Below the pieces are notes generated by a model. The model was not told where the DNA came from. It was given only the letters and a program-made list of their open reading frames with translations, and made no database searches. 64,000 bases of DNA from Candidatus Obscuribacterales bacterium (GTDB lineage: Bacteria > Cyanobacteriota > Vampirovibrionia > Obscuribacterales > Obscuribacteraceae), in contig JACKCM010000001.1 of the NCBI GenBank assembly GCA_020634035.1, forward strand, positions 1 through 64,000. The letters are read 5' to 3'. Positions 43,828-53,174 of this stretch are shown piece by piece (the stretch's first letter is position 1; each line of letters begins with the position of its first letter). A program made the position numbers and the translations under genes.

Positions 43828-45678
43828 TCATAAATAGGAGCTGCGCACATTACATTCAGGCAACATCTTTTTGAGGTAGAGGTAGTCCTTCTCCTCGAGA
43901 CCGCGACAGCCAACGAATTTGACCATAGCTAGATTTTTCATGGTGGCAAATTTTTCCAGCATAGGCTTGGTGATTACACATCGAGCGACATAAAGGCTCT
44001 TCAAGGCAGGCATCTTCGCCACCGAATTCAAGCCTTCCTCGCCGGAAAGTTCAAAACTGACATCCATCTCTCTTATATTCTTGAACCGCGGCAGAATGGC
44101 AAAACCTTCTTTGCCTACAGATGTACCCGCAAAATGCAGGACTTCCAGATCAGGCCACTGTCTATAAATAATCTTCATGCCTTCATCGGTGATACCAGGA
44201 CAGCTGGTCACACGCAAACTCTTTAAGTGTACGTCCTTGATCGAGGTCAGGTCTTTGTCCTCGACTTTGTTGTATCGAAAACGCAAATCATGCAAAGTCC
44301 GGCTTTTGTTCAGAAGACCAAGAGACTTTCCGGTAATGTCGGTCTGTTGCAATTCCAGAACCTCTGCCGGAAACGAAGCGATGACGGGCATAACCGCATC
44401 GGTTACCTTTCGTCCCTGGATATCCAGATGAACTACCTTTTCACCTTTTAGCAGCTCAATATCTTTATCTGTGATGGCTCCACGTCCTTTGACATGAAAA
44501 GTACCGTCCCCGGCAGGATCTTTGCGTAGCTCCTTCTCTTCTTCCTCCGACTGAAAAAATTTGGTCGTATCTGTGAAAGGCTCAGTAAGTGTGGCTTTGT
44601 GGGTAGCAGCCGCCTGATATTCGCTGCCTTCGCTTCGATTCAGATAAAAATACAAAGAGGTCGCCACACCCAGGACGCCAACCAGCAATGTGGCGCCGAT
44701 GGCGATAACAGTCCCCAGGCGTCCCTCGCTCCTGGCTTTCTCGACCCTTGATCTGGCCTCGTCGGACGGCAGAATAAGAGTATCGTCCAGAATAAGCTGC
44801 TCGGTCATCTCCAGATCGACAAGCAGATCCTTCATCGACTGATAGCGCTCTTCGGGCTTTCGTTTCAAGCATCGATAAACTATACGCTTCAGTCCACCTG
44901 GAATTTCCGCATCGCTGACCGAAGAAAAATGCGGCGGGTCAGAGGTGGTCTTCTGCTTCATCACTTCAAGGAAGTTATCGCCTGCAAAAGGAAGCTCACC
45001 GGTCAAAGCCTCGAACAAAATACATCCCAGAGAATAGATATCGGAAACCTCGTCACCGCCACCGCCCTGAGCCTGCTCCGGACTGAGGTAGGCAGGAGAG
45101 CCCATGATCGCATTGGTGCTGGTCAGCTTGCCGCCGCCTTCTTCATCGGAGAGCATACGCGCGATGCCGAAATCGATGATTTTAACCTGATTGCGCTCTC
45201 CGGTAAGCGGCGAGGTCAGGACAATATTAGAAGACTTCAAGTCCCTGTGAATAACGCCATTCTCATGAGCGTATGCCATACCCTGCGCAATCTGCACAGC
45301 GATATCGATGACCGACTCATACGAGAGCCTGCCGTATCTCTTGATGCAGTCACTTATGGTCGAGCCTTCCACCAGCTCCATTACCAGATAGGGCTCGGAG
45401 CGATCATTGAGCCCGAAATCGTAGACAGTGACCAGATTGTCGTGACTGAGACTGCCCGCCGCCTTGGCCTCTCGGTGAAAGCGCTGAATCTGCTCGTCCG
45501 AGATCCGGGCTCGGTTCATTATCTTTATGGCCACATTGCGTTTCAGTCTGGTATCCCTGGCTTTATAGACTGCGCCCATAGCGCCTCGGCCAAGCTCAGA
45601 GACGCCTTTGTATCGATCAGGTAGCTGGGTAGAGTCTACTAACACGTGCAGGGACCATAAAAAAACTGAGGCGAGCAA
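43828..45678 (-). CDS. Ser/Thr kinase with membrane helix and LRR tail, second copy
   Basis: A 616-residue receptor-type kinase. Glycine loop GRGAMGAV (30-37), Lys52 in AIKIM, HRD 144-146, DFG 169-171 and SPE follow in order. The membrane helix is at about 322-346 and leucine-rich repeats at 395-610 (LKSLRVTSCPGITDEGMKII, LEVLHFAGTSVGKEGF). It has the same architecture as the kinase at 26116-27861. The start is uncertain: TTG at 45678 is used, with GTG at 45645 as an option. It is divergent from the AAA+ gene. Confidence 0.88.
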   Translation of the reverse strand: MLASVFLWSLHVLVDSTQLPDRYKGVSELGRGAMGAVYKARDTRLKRNVAIKIMNRARISDEQIQRFHREAKAAGSLSHDNLVTVYDFGLNDRSEPYLVMELVEGSTISDCIKRYGRLSYESVIDIAVQIAQGMAYAHENGVIHRDLKSSNIVLTSPLTGERNQVKIIDFGIARMLSDEEGGGKLTSTNAIMGSPAYLSPEQAQGGGGDEVSDIYSLGCILFEALTGELPFAGDNFLEVMKQKTTSDPPHFSSVSDAEIPGGLKRIVYRCLKRKPEERYQSMKDLLVDLEMTEQLILDDTLILPSDEARSRVEKARSEGRLGTVIAIGATLLVGVLGVATSLYFYLNRSEGSEYQAAATHKATLTEPFTDTTKFFQSEEEEKELRKDPAGDGTFHVKGRGAITDKDIELLKGEKVVHLDIQGRKVTDAVMPVIASFPAEVLELQQTDITGKSLGLLNKSRTLHDLRFRYNKVEDKDLTSIKDVHLKSLRVTSCPGITDEGMKIIYRQWPDLEVLHFAGTSVGKEGFAILPRFKNIREMDVSFELSGEEGLNSVAKMPALKSLYVARCVITKPMLEKFATMKNLAMVKFVGCRGLEEKDYLYLKKMLPECNVRSSYL

Positions 45679-45781
45679 GATCTCGATTATTGCATTTCTC
45701 GGTGACTTATTCGTTACCGCCCCCGGGGTAAATATATAAGGACGACAAAATCACGCTACCAACGCTACTAGAGGTAAGTCC

Positions 45782-47200
45782 ATGGCGCCGAACACCTTCA
45801 ACATGGGAGACTTCAATCCCCGGGATCTCTTGCCGAAAGACTTGATGCCAAAAGACTTACGCCAGAAAGTCTATGACCATATGGGTGTCGACCCATCGAC
45901 TCTGACCATCGTCAGCGAACAGTTCGAAAAGTACAATCATCCCAATTTGCAGCTTGCCCTGAACGAAATCAGTGAAAACAAAGACAACCAGGTCACAGTG
46001 CTGGGTCTTCAATCCGGGTTTGTGAACAATATCACTGGCACCAGCCTGAAAGACATTATCTCGCCCCAGTCTTTCGCCTCTATGGTCGGACTCGGCGGCG
46101 TCAAAGAAGGCTCGGTTCAGTATCTCAATATGGACATAGGCAACGGTCAGAAACTTGCCTGCGTCCAGGGCGCGCTTTATCTAATTGCCGAGAAAGGCAA
46201 GGAGAACATGGTGGTTCTTCTGCGCCAGAACTCGATGATGGACTTTGCCGGTCAATCAGCCATCAACCTCGATGTGATGGCTAAAGAGCGCACCACGGCA
46301 GAGAAGTTTGTTCAGAACATCCAGAAAAACATCAGACTGAAAAACGTATACCGGGGCAAAATCCTCTCCACCTCCAATGAAGGTGGCGGATTGAAATTTC
46401 ATGATCTGCCGCCGGTGACCAGAGATCGCATTATCCTGCCCGACGGACTATTGAAAAGAATAGAGCGCCAGACCATAGAAGCGGGCAAGCACAGCGAAGC
46501 CCTGAAGAAAGCCAATCGCAAACTTAAGCGCGGCATTCTGCTGCACGGCAGACCCGGCACCGGCAAGACCCTGACCGCCATGTATCTGGCATCCGAGATG
46601 AAGGAGAGAACGGTTATTTTAATGACCGGCCGAGGTCAGGGCGCGATAGAAAGCTCCTGTCGTTTTGCCCGATGGCTGGAGCCGTCCATGGTGGTTATCG
46701 AAGATGTCGACCTCATTGCCGAAGATAGAGCCACACAACAGGGTTGCAACACGGCAATCTTGCTGGAATTGCTCAACGAGATGGACGGGCTCTCGGACGA
46801 CGTTGACGTACTATTTTTCTTGACCACTAACCGCCCCGAAGTGCTGGAACCCGCTCTGGCAGCCAGACCGGGCCGGGTCGACCAGGCCTATGAAATTCCT
46901 CTGCCCGACAAAGACTGCCGCAAGCGGCTCTTCGACCTCTACATCAAAGGATTGCAGGTCGAAGTCGCCGATATGGACCCCTATATAAAAAGGACCCAGG
47001 GAGCTAGCGGTGCATTCATCGCCGAGATCATGCGAAAAGCGGCGCTCTTCGCCGCCGCCGACGGAGAGCCGATTGTGGTCAAAGACAATCACATGGACGA
47101 GGCCATGCATGAACTTCTGGTGGTAGGTGGGACCCTGACCAAGAGCCTGCTTGGCTCGAGCGAGATAGGCTTTACTCCGACAGGCTTCAAGGACTCTTAG
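45782..47200 (+). CDS. AAA+ ATPase with N-terminal substrate-like domain
   Basis: A 472-residue protein. The AAA domain covers about 215-450: Walker A GRPGTGKT (256-263), Walker B MVVIEDVD (303-310), sensor 1 Asn350 and Arg fingers in ALAARPGRVDQ. The acidic ED order in Walker B resembles Bcs1-like members rather than the usual DE. The first 200 residues form a separate domain with a short repeat (PKDLMPKDL) near the start. No membrane helix or protease domain is seen. It could be an unfoldase or a remodeler. GAGG lies before the ATG. Confidence 0.85.
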   Translation: MAPNTFNMGDFNPRDLLPKDLMPKDLRQKVYDHMGVDPSTLTIVSEQFEKYNHPNLQLALNEISENKDNQVTVLGLQSGFVNNITGTSLKDIISPQSFASMVGLGGVKEGSVQYLNMDIGNGQKLACVQGALYLIAEKGKENMVVLLRQNSMMDFAGQSAINLDVMAKERTTAEKFVQNIQKNIRLKNVYRGKILSTSNEGGGLKFHDLPPVTRDRIILPDGLLKRIERQTIEAGKHSEALKKANRKLKRGILLHGRPGTGKTLTAMYLASEMKERTVILMTGRGQGAIESSCRFARWLEPSMVVIEDVDLIAEDRATQQGCNTAILLELLNEMDGLSDDVDVLFFLTTNRPEVLEPALAARPGRVDQAYEIPLPDKDCRKRLFDLYIKGLQVEVADMDPYIKRTQGASGAFIAEIMRKAALFAAADGEPIVVKDNHMDEAMHELLVVGGTLTKSLLGSSEIGFTPTGFKDS

Positions 47201-47648
47201 GCGGATTCTTGATCGGGCCTTTGAAAACGTTGTAATCGAAGGTGAACTGAATATCCACATTCTCAGGAGCGCCCTCCGGCAGCGCTTTGAATGGGGCTGC
47301 ATTGGCAACGGCTTTCAAGGCAGCCTGATCAGCCAGAGCCGAGCCAGAGCTTTTCGCCAATTTGAGATTGCTCATCGAACCATTATCATGCACTTTAAAA
47401 AGGACCGCGACTCTGCAAGTTTCTTTCCCTTTAGGAGGGAACCAGGCCCGTTTTATGGTTCTCTGCAGTCTCGCCATATATGGACCAAAATCCACATCTC
47501 TGTCACTTAAGGGCTTAGCAGATTTCGTCGACGGAGGCGAAGCAATTGGCGCAGAGGCTTTCTTGACCGGATTAAAACAGAACCCGGCTATGCAACAGGC
47601 GACTATAACCAGTCCACTAGCAGCAAGTATAGACGCCCTTCTTTTCAT
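47187..47648 (-). CDS. TonB C-terminal-like protein with membrane anchor
   Basis: A 153-residue protein with an N-terminal hydrophobic segment (ILAASGLVIVACCIAGFCF), a Pro/Ser/Lys linker, and a TonB/TolA C-terminal fold at 55-145: YMARLQRTIKRAWFPP, VAVLFKVHDNGSMSNLKLAKS, the helix ADQAALKAVANAAPFKALP and a final strand. It lacks ExbBD partners nearby. It overlaps the AAA+ gene by 14 bp at the 3' ends and lies between kinase genes. It resembles the product of 28061-28621, which also neighbours an LRR kinase. Confidence 0.78.
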   Translation of the reverse strand: MKRRASILAASGLVIVACCIAGFCFNPVKKASAPIASPPSTKSAKPLSDRDVDFGPYMARLQRTIKRAWFPPKGKETCRVAVLFKVHDNGSMSNLKLAKSSGSALADQAALKAVANAAPFKALPEGAPENVDIQFTFDYNVFKGPIKNPPKSP

Positions 47649-47778
47649 AGCACGAACCCTATTCAGGTACTGGAATTCAAGATTCTATAGAACCATCATA
47701 CAATCAATTTCGTTTGCAATTGCTCCGTCAGGGAATGAAAAAAGAGACAGACAAGACCCTTTATTCACCAGCAATGCC

Positions 47779-49389
47779 ATGGAAGAGATTCCCGCCCTGA
47801 AAAATGAGCCCAAGGACAATCTGCCTGATTTTGTAGAGAAAGAAGCAGAGACGATTGTCATCGCAGAGAAAGTCGACTATGACTTCATGCTGCCGGCGGA
47901 CTTCAGCGAGCATGCCTATCGCCTTGAATACACTCTGCGCTCAGCCGCATCCGGCAAGGTCGAGAATCTGACCTATATCCTGATGATGATTTTACTCGGC
48001 TCGATTGAGTTTAAGGTGATCACGAAGTACGGACTGGACTATGCCCTGGAACCCAAGCGGCTGTTCACTTTGCTCTTTGTTTTTGCAGTATTCACAGCCC
48101 TTTTCGCCTTTTTGAAATATGTCGGCAAAGCGAACAACCACTGCAACTTTCTAATCACTGATGGTGGCATAAAATTCTCCGACGCCTGGAGGTTCGAGCT
48201 GCACAAAAGATACTTCCGTCCCTGGAACGACATCCATTCGGTGCAGATGGAAGAGAATATCTATCACAACAAGTGGGTCGGACCGATGTTTCAGAAGCGA
48301 TCCAGTGTTGAACAGCTAAAATGGAGCAAGGACGGAAGACTCGATACCAACCTGATGCTGCAATTCGACTACAAATCAGGAGGCAACGCCAGTATCGTCC
48401 TCAGCCGCTTGAATCGAGAACAGTGCCGCTGCCTCTTTCTCGGTCTGGAGAACTATGTAGATCAGAGTAAATTATCGAGAGAGACTATCAAACTAAAGCA
48501 TGCCATCATTGCCGAAACCACCAATGAATCCTTTACGGACATATGGATGGAGGATTTAGAACAGCGCTATGCAATTACTAATTTCGTTCCGCTGTCTTCG
48601 GGTCATCGCTTGAGAGATGGCGCCTTTCAGGTGCTCTCCATCCTCTCCACCAGAGGACAGACTGCTGTATATCTGGGCAGAGACACTGCCGGCAAGAATG
48701 TGGTGCTAAAAGAGCTCAACGCCAACTTCGCCACCAGCGACAGTGCCATGACCAAAGCCAGAGAGATGTTCGATCGAGAGACAGCGATTCTGTCCAAACT
48801 CAATCATCCCGATATTGCCAACGTCATAGATAGCTTCATCGAGAACAACCGCGTCTATCTGGTCCTCGAATATATTCCAGGCAGCACCCTCAGACAAGAG
48901 GTCAAACAGAAGGGACCAAGAGAGACAGGTCAGGTAGAAGCGGTGCTCACACAGGTTCTAAGCACCCTGAGCTTTCTGCACAACCTCGAGCCCCCGGTCA
49001 TCCACCGCGATATCTCTCCCGATAACATTGTAATGAGAAAAGATGGCGGTGTGGCGATCATAGATTTCGGGGCAGCCAACGAATTTATGCGTGGCGTAAC
49101 CGGAACAATGGTAGGCAAACAGTCTTACATAGCCCCGGAACAATTCCGCGGCAAAGCAGAGCCGACAAGCGACCTCTACAGCCTGGGTGCTACCGCATAT
49201 TATCTTCTCACCGGCGAGGATCCAATACCGCTTTCCCGTTCTTCACTACCGCAAAGCGCAGACGCTGACACCGGCAATAAAGAGATTCTGAACAGTTTTA
49301 TAGAACGCTGCACCGAATTCGAGCCAGAGAAACGCTTCGCCGGTGCCGAAGAAGCCCTGGTATTTTTGAGCGAGGGTAGTAGCCAGTGA
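47779..49389 (+). CDS. Membrane protein with C-terminal Ser/Thr kinase domain, copy 1
   Basis: A 536-residue protein with reversed layout: two membrane helices (about 64-81 and 94-113), a beta-rich PH-like region (120-225, with WRFELHKRYFRPWNDIHSV), and the kinase at the end (280-530). Lys311 in VVLKEL, HRD 409-411, DFG 429-431 and APE 452-454 are intact; the glycine loop is worn (STRGQTAV). The next gene is a paralogue that starts within the stop codon (GTGA). Open frame continues upstream to 47362, but overlaps the TonB-C gene, so the internal ATG is chosen. Confidence 0.85.
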   Translation: MEEIPALKNEPKDNLPDFVEKEAETIVIAEKVDYDFMLPADFSEHAYRLEYTLRSAASGKVENLTYILMMILLGSIEFKVITKYGLDYALEPKRLFTLLFVFAVFTALFAFLKYVGKANNHCNFLITDGGIKFSDAWRFELHKRYFRPWNDIHSVQMEENIYHNKWVGPMFQKRSSVEQLKWSKDGRLDTNLMLQFDYKSGGNASIVLSRLNREQCRCLFLGLENYVDQSKLSRETIKLKHAIIAETTNESFTDIWMEDLEQRYAITNFVPLSSGHRLRDGAFQVLSILSTRGQTAVYLGRDTAGKNVVLKELNANFATSDSAMTKAREMFDRETAILSKLNHPDIANVIDSFIENNRVYLVLEYIPGSTLRQEVKQKGPRETGQVEAVLTQVLSTLSFLHNLEPPVIHRDISPDNIVMRKDGGVAIIDFGAANEFMRGVTGTMVGKQSYIAPEQFRGKAEPTSDLYSLGATAYYLLTGEDPIPLSRSSLPQSADADTGNKEILNSFIERCTEFEPEKRFAGAEEALVFLSEGSSQ

Positions 49390-50978
49390 AATTTCTGCCA
49401 GCGCTACCGACCCCGGAGGGCTTACCACAACCTGAAAAAGGAGAGCACGAGGTACTCGCGCTCTACAGCGCCTATCGCTCGGAAAAGAATAAAGGTAGGG
49501 AAGCAACTCGAAAAAATCGAAAGAAACTCTTCTTGCAGTTGCTTGGCTATTACGCTGTCGTATTAACGTTGATGTTTGCAATCGAAAAATTCATGGGAGT
49601 GAGGAGCGCCAATATATCAATTTTTATCCTATACTTTGCCCTTTTACCGCTATTAATAGCAAGGCTCATACGCTACCTGGGACCGACCGCCATTCAAACA
49701 GGCAAGCAAGGATTAAGGCTGCACTGGGCACACTTCTTCAAAACCTACTCCAGTCCCTGGATACCCTGGCATAACATAGACTACGCCAGCTCGGATATCT
49801 ATCATTCTCTTTCGATGAAATTCTATGGCATGGACCCCAGCACCTCTCTGGACATCACCGTGGATGTCTCCAACTCTGAAAAAGAGCTCAAGGATTTCAT
49901 AGCAAAAATGCGGCTCTTCGGTCTCCATCACAAAAAACCGACCAGTCACAGCCGCACCATAAGACTGGACCTTGGCTCTTTTATAAACCCGGACGACATC
50001 CCCGCATTTGTCGCATCGATGCAGCATTTTCTGCCGCAAGAGCGATTTGACAAAAGTATCAGCGAAAAGATGACCGAGGGCGGCGACAGAAGCTACACCG
50101 AAATCTGGCTGGAGCAATTCGACAGCACCCGGGCCTCTCAGCTGCTAGAGCCGTTACCGCCAGGCAGTATAGTTGGTGGAGGCAAGTACAAGGTGACAGA
50201 GATTCTCGCCGCCGGCGGTCACGCCGTAACATACAAAGGCGAGACCACAGACACGGACAAAAGCTCATCTTCAAAAACAATCGCTCTCAAAGAGATAGTT
50301 CTGCCGGTGGCAGGCGGAGCACAAATTCGAAAGCGGGCGCTGGAGAATGTCAAACGAGAAGCCGAACTGCTTCAGAAGCTCGACCACGAACAGATAGTGA
50401 GCTGTTTCGATGTGTTCAGTGAGGGACATAAAGCCTATATTTGCCTGGATTATATCGACGGCTTCTCACTACGCAAACTAATTGCAGAAACCGGCCCCAT
50501 AGAAGAAGCCCGCTTGCTTATGCTGGCTGGTCAGATGGTTGATATCCTGGGCTATCTCCACAGTCAGTCCCCACCGCTTCTGCACCGTGACTTCACTCCC
50601 GACAATCTCATTCTAAAACCGGACGGCAAACTGGTACTCATCGACTTCAATGTGGCCGAGCAAAGAGAAGGTTTCGAGACTTCCACCGTGGTGGGCAAAC
50701 ATTCTTATATTCCACCCGAACAATTTCGAGGCAAAGCAACAGTGCAGAGCGACATCTACGCCCTGGGCTGCACCCTGCACTGGCTTCTCACCGCAGAGGA
50801 TCCGGAACCTATCACCGCCTCCCATCCCAGAAGCATCAAAGGAGAGATCAGTAGCGCCACAGATGATCTGGTCGCTCGCGCCACCGCCCCTGATGCTCAA
50901 GCGCGCTTCAAAAGCGTAGAAGAGTTATTGACCCACGAAAGCTTAGCAGAGCTCGAGCTGGAAAGTCCGACCTCCTGA
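49386..50978 (+). CDS. Membrane protein with C-terminal kinase domain, copy 2 (DFN)
   Basis: A 530-residue paralogue of the preceding gene: helices at about 48-66 and 76-97, a PH-like middle, and a kinase domain at 268-520. Lys302 in IALKEI and HRD 400-402 are present, but the metal-binding DFG reads DFN (420-422) and the glycine loop is AAGGHAV. The APE site is PPE in YIPPEQFRG. The start is GTG inside the previous stop, with GAGGG upstream, so the two are translationally coupled and could form a heteromer. The 3' end overlaps the next convergent gene by 82 bp. Confidence 0.84.
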   Translation: MKFLPALPTPEGLPQPEKGEHEVLALYSAYRSEKNKGREATRKNRKKLFLQLLGYYAVVLTLMFAIEKFMGVRSANISIFILYFALLPLLIARLIRYLGPTAIQTGKQGLRLHWAHFFKTYSSPWIPWHNIDYASSDIYHSLSMKFYGMDPSTSLDITVDVSNSEKELKDFIAKMRLFGLHHKKPTSHSRTIRLDLGSFINPDDIPAFVASMQHFLPQERFDKSISEKMTEGGDRSYTEIWLEQFDSTRASQLLEPLPPGSIVGGGKYKVTEILAAGGHAVTYKGETTDTDKSSSSKTIALKEIVLPVAGGAQIRKRALENVKREAELLQKLDHEQIVSCFDVFSEGHKAYICLDYIDGFSLRKLIAETGPIEEARLLMLAGQMVDILGYLHSQSPPLLHRDFTPDNLILKPDGKLVLIDFNVAEQREGFETSTVVGKHSYIPPEQFRGKATVQSDIYALGCTLHWLLTAEDPEPITASHPRSIKGEISSATDDLVARATAPDAQARFKSVEELLTHESLAELELESPTS

Positions 50979-53026
50979 ACACAAGAGACCACGGTACTGG
51001 AGCCAAGGGTTCTCAAAATGCCATTGCCGCCGACCAGGGCGCGCTGCTCTGCCCTGGTCAGAGTGAGTATTTCGCATAGTTCTTCATACTTCTCGGTCGG
51101 CCCGACAAGAACAGTTCCCAGAGAAGAGAGAATCTCCGGTGCTCCCAGACGGCTGAGCGTTCCGAATGCGTCATCCAGAGACAGCGCCCAGAAGACATCT
51201 CCACCGGCTGCATTCACAAGCGTCTTAAGAAGCAGATCCCGACCGGCTTCGAAACAGGCTAGATTATCGATAGAGGGAATTAGACAGATCAAACCCGAAC
51301 TGGTTCTAAGACGAGAGACATAGTCGATCATGATCATCTCGATCAGAAGTCTTTTTTGAGAGCGCAGTAGATCGGGCAATAATACTGTATTGCGGCGCAT
51401 CGACTTCAAAGACAGTGTAGTCTCTCCATTGAAACATCTGCCGACACCCCCTGAATCCGCTTCAAAAAACGCCCGAAACTCAGCCAGAAGAGGCTCCGGA
51501 AGCGGCTCCGGCAAATAGTGCAGCAACTCAGACAAACAGGGAAATCGCTTCTCTTTTGCGGCTCTGCCATAAGCTCGTTTGATGCTGTTCTCGATAGCAC
51601 CAGAAGAGACTCCACTTTTTCGGAGCCGACCGGCAGAAAGTATCTGCTCTATCAAATTGACTAAAAACTTAAGCTTACCCTTATCCGGAGAAGGATAACT
51701 ATTACCGTTGAATTCCCCGACCAGATCACAGGGATTGACCACGGCACGCTCAGCACAAGAAAGGGGGTCGAACAGGACTGCACTGTCACCGCCGCAATCT
51801 CCGTCAATGCCGGATCCGGCCACAAGAGACAACACCGTATACGGCATCACCGCCGAAGCCGAGCTTGCCCCTGCAAACGGACTCAATGCGGTGGCAGGCA
51901 TCGCAAGAATAGAGCGATATCGCCCCTTCAAGAAAGGATTGAATTTCACCTCTTTGTTCCAGAAGGCGCCTCTGCCAAGCAATACCGGTGATGGTCCCGC
52001 ATCGAGATCAGAAGCGGCATCTAATAAAGGCAGCTCTTCCAGGTCGATAGGCGGCATCGGCTCTATTCCAACCAGCTCGGGCGGCAGGGCAGGCGAGCCA
52101 AGCAAAGAAGCTTTCCAGGCCGATACCTGGTGATTCATGAGCCTCTGCGTCGATTTATAATCACAACAATTGTCCAGATCTTTCTGTTTCATCGATAGCG
52201 ATTCTTTTGAATCTGCCTGGGTCTGTAGATAGACAGTTGCACAGAAAGCATTATTAAATCCCTGTCCGAGGCTCCTGGCCAGAGCCTGGATCAGACGGTT
52301 CTCTCTAGCCCCCTTGCGATTAGAAGAGGAGCTCAAGCTCAAACAATCCGCTTCAGATTCGAGCGATTGAATTGCGACCACTACCGAACTGTAACCTACT
52401 TCGCTGACGAGACAAAATCTCCCCTGACCCGAGTCATTGTGAACCCTTGTCGAAACGAAGCTATTGCCTATTTGCGCCATATTTGCCCGATCAAGCTCCC
52501 GGGTCGCCATACCAGAAACAGAAAGAAAACCCGCTCTTTCTAGCGGCTCCGCATCTTGCACCAAAAATGGTGCGATCTCTTTTCTGGTCTCTTTTAAAAA
52601 TTCTGTTGTGGAAACAGGACGACTATAGGCGGCCATTCGGTCTAAATACCGCCGCAATTTCAAAAGCCTTTCATCAAGGATGTCCACGCGTTCTTTGCGC
52701 CCGCGATCAAGCTCTCTGGACGAACGACAGAGACTGACCAGCATCATGCCGTTGCCGAATCTACCAGTATGATCAGGCCTGAAAACCAGCTTCATATCAA
52801 GCTGACATAGCTTTAAAACGGTCCCCAGGGCGCCGGCTACCTGCTGCCGTCGCAGCTTTGTCAAAAAATCCTCTGCGGACAAACCGCTTATTTCCAGGAC
52901 CCTGCCCAGATTACCGTCACGATGTCGGACCAGGACAGGATCACGGGCACCGCCGCTGACACCAAAGGGCAGCCGCACCCCCATCTCGATTCGACGAGAC
53001 AGGGCGCCGCTATGATCTAGAGTCAT
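50897..53026 (-). CDS. VirB4/TraC-like protein without a Walker A motif
   Basis: A 709-residue protein whose layout recalls VirB4-type ATPases: an N-terminal part with DGNLGRVLEISGLSAEDF, a C-terminal core beginning near FNPFLKGRYRSI, the strand VLFDPLS (417-423), NPCD (431-434) and a long helical end. Where VirB4 has GPTGSGKS, this reads AGSGIDGDCGGDS (403-415), so the Lys is lost, and no DEAW-type Walker B is seen. It would not hydrolyse ATP in the usual way. No other conjugation genes are near. The assignment is inference from pattern. GAGG lies before the ATG. Confidence 0.5.
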   Translation of the reverse strand: MTLDHSGALSRRIEMGVRLPFGVSGGARDPVLVRHRDGNLGRVLEISGLSAEDFLTKLRRQQVAGALGTVLKLCQLDMKLVFRPDHTGRFGNGMMLVSLCRSSRELDRGRKERVDILDERLLKLRRYLDRMAAYSRPVSTTEFLKETRKEIAPFLVQDAEPLERAGFLSVSGMATRELDRANMAQIGNSFVSTRVHNDSGQGRFCLVSEVGYSSVVVAIQSLESEADCLSLSSSSNRKGARENRLIQALARSLGQGFNNAFCATVYLQTQADSKESLSMKQKDLDNCCDYKSTQRLMNHQVSAWKASLLGSPALPPELVGIEPMPPIDLEELPLLDAASDLDAGPSPVLLGRGAFWNKEVKFNPFLKGRYRSILAMPATALSPFAGASSASAVMPYTVLSLVAGSGIDGDCGGDSAVLFDPLSCAERAVVNPCDLVGEFNGNSYPSPDKGKLKFLVNLIEQILSAGRLRKSGVSSGAIENSIKRAYGRAAKEKRFPCLSELLHYLPEPLPEPLLAEFRAFFEADSGGVGRCFNGETTLSLKSMRRNTVLLPDLLRSQKRLLIEMIMIDYVSRLRTSSGLICLIPSIDNLACFEAGRDLLLKTLVNAAGGDVFWALSLDDAFGTLSRLGAPEILSSLGTVLVGPTEKYEELCEILTLTRAEQRALVGGNGILRTLGSSTVVSCVQEVGLSSSSSAKLSWVNNSSTLLKRA

Positions 53027-53050
53027 AAAAGAACCTCAATCTAAATAAAT

Positions 53051-53082
53051 AACGCACCAACGGACCTACGGACCAACGCAAT
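53051..53082. repeat. Octanucleotide tandem repeat
   Basis: AACGCACC, AACGGACC, TACGGACC and AACGCAAT follow each other with an 8-bp period just upstream of the VirB4-like gene. It resembles in style, but not in period, the heptamer array at 16540. Confidence 0.65.
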
Positions 53083-53120
53083 GAAACTCTCTCCAGTCTA
53101 TTGCGCTGACGATTGAAATC

Positions 53121-53139
53121 AACCGGGTTTACCCCGGTT
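53121..53139 (-). terminator. Weak terminator hairpin after the GNAT gene
   Basis: AACCGGG (53121-53127) pairs with CCCGGTT (53133-53139). The T-tract on the minus strand is poor. Confidence 0.35.
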
Positions 53140-53174
53140 TTCAAGAGATCGTCAAAATCAAGCCGAGCACAACT

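Noticed and set aside
44929..45624. 231-residue frame on the plus strand
   Set aside because: Antisense of the LRR kinase; its product shows no domain while the kinase motifs are all intact.
47362..47778. 139-codon N-terminal extension of the first reversed kinase
   Set aside because: It runs antisense through most of the TonB-C-like gene and has low-complexity composition; an internal ATG gives the same start as the paralogue layout.
53051..53082. Transposon end
   Set aside because: Short direct repeats only, no inverted partner or transposase nearby.
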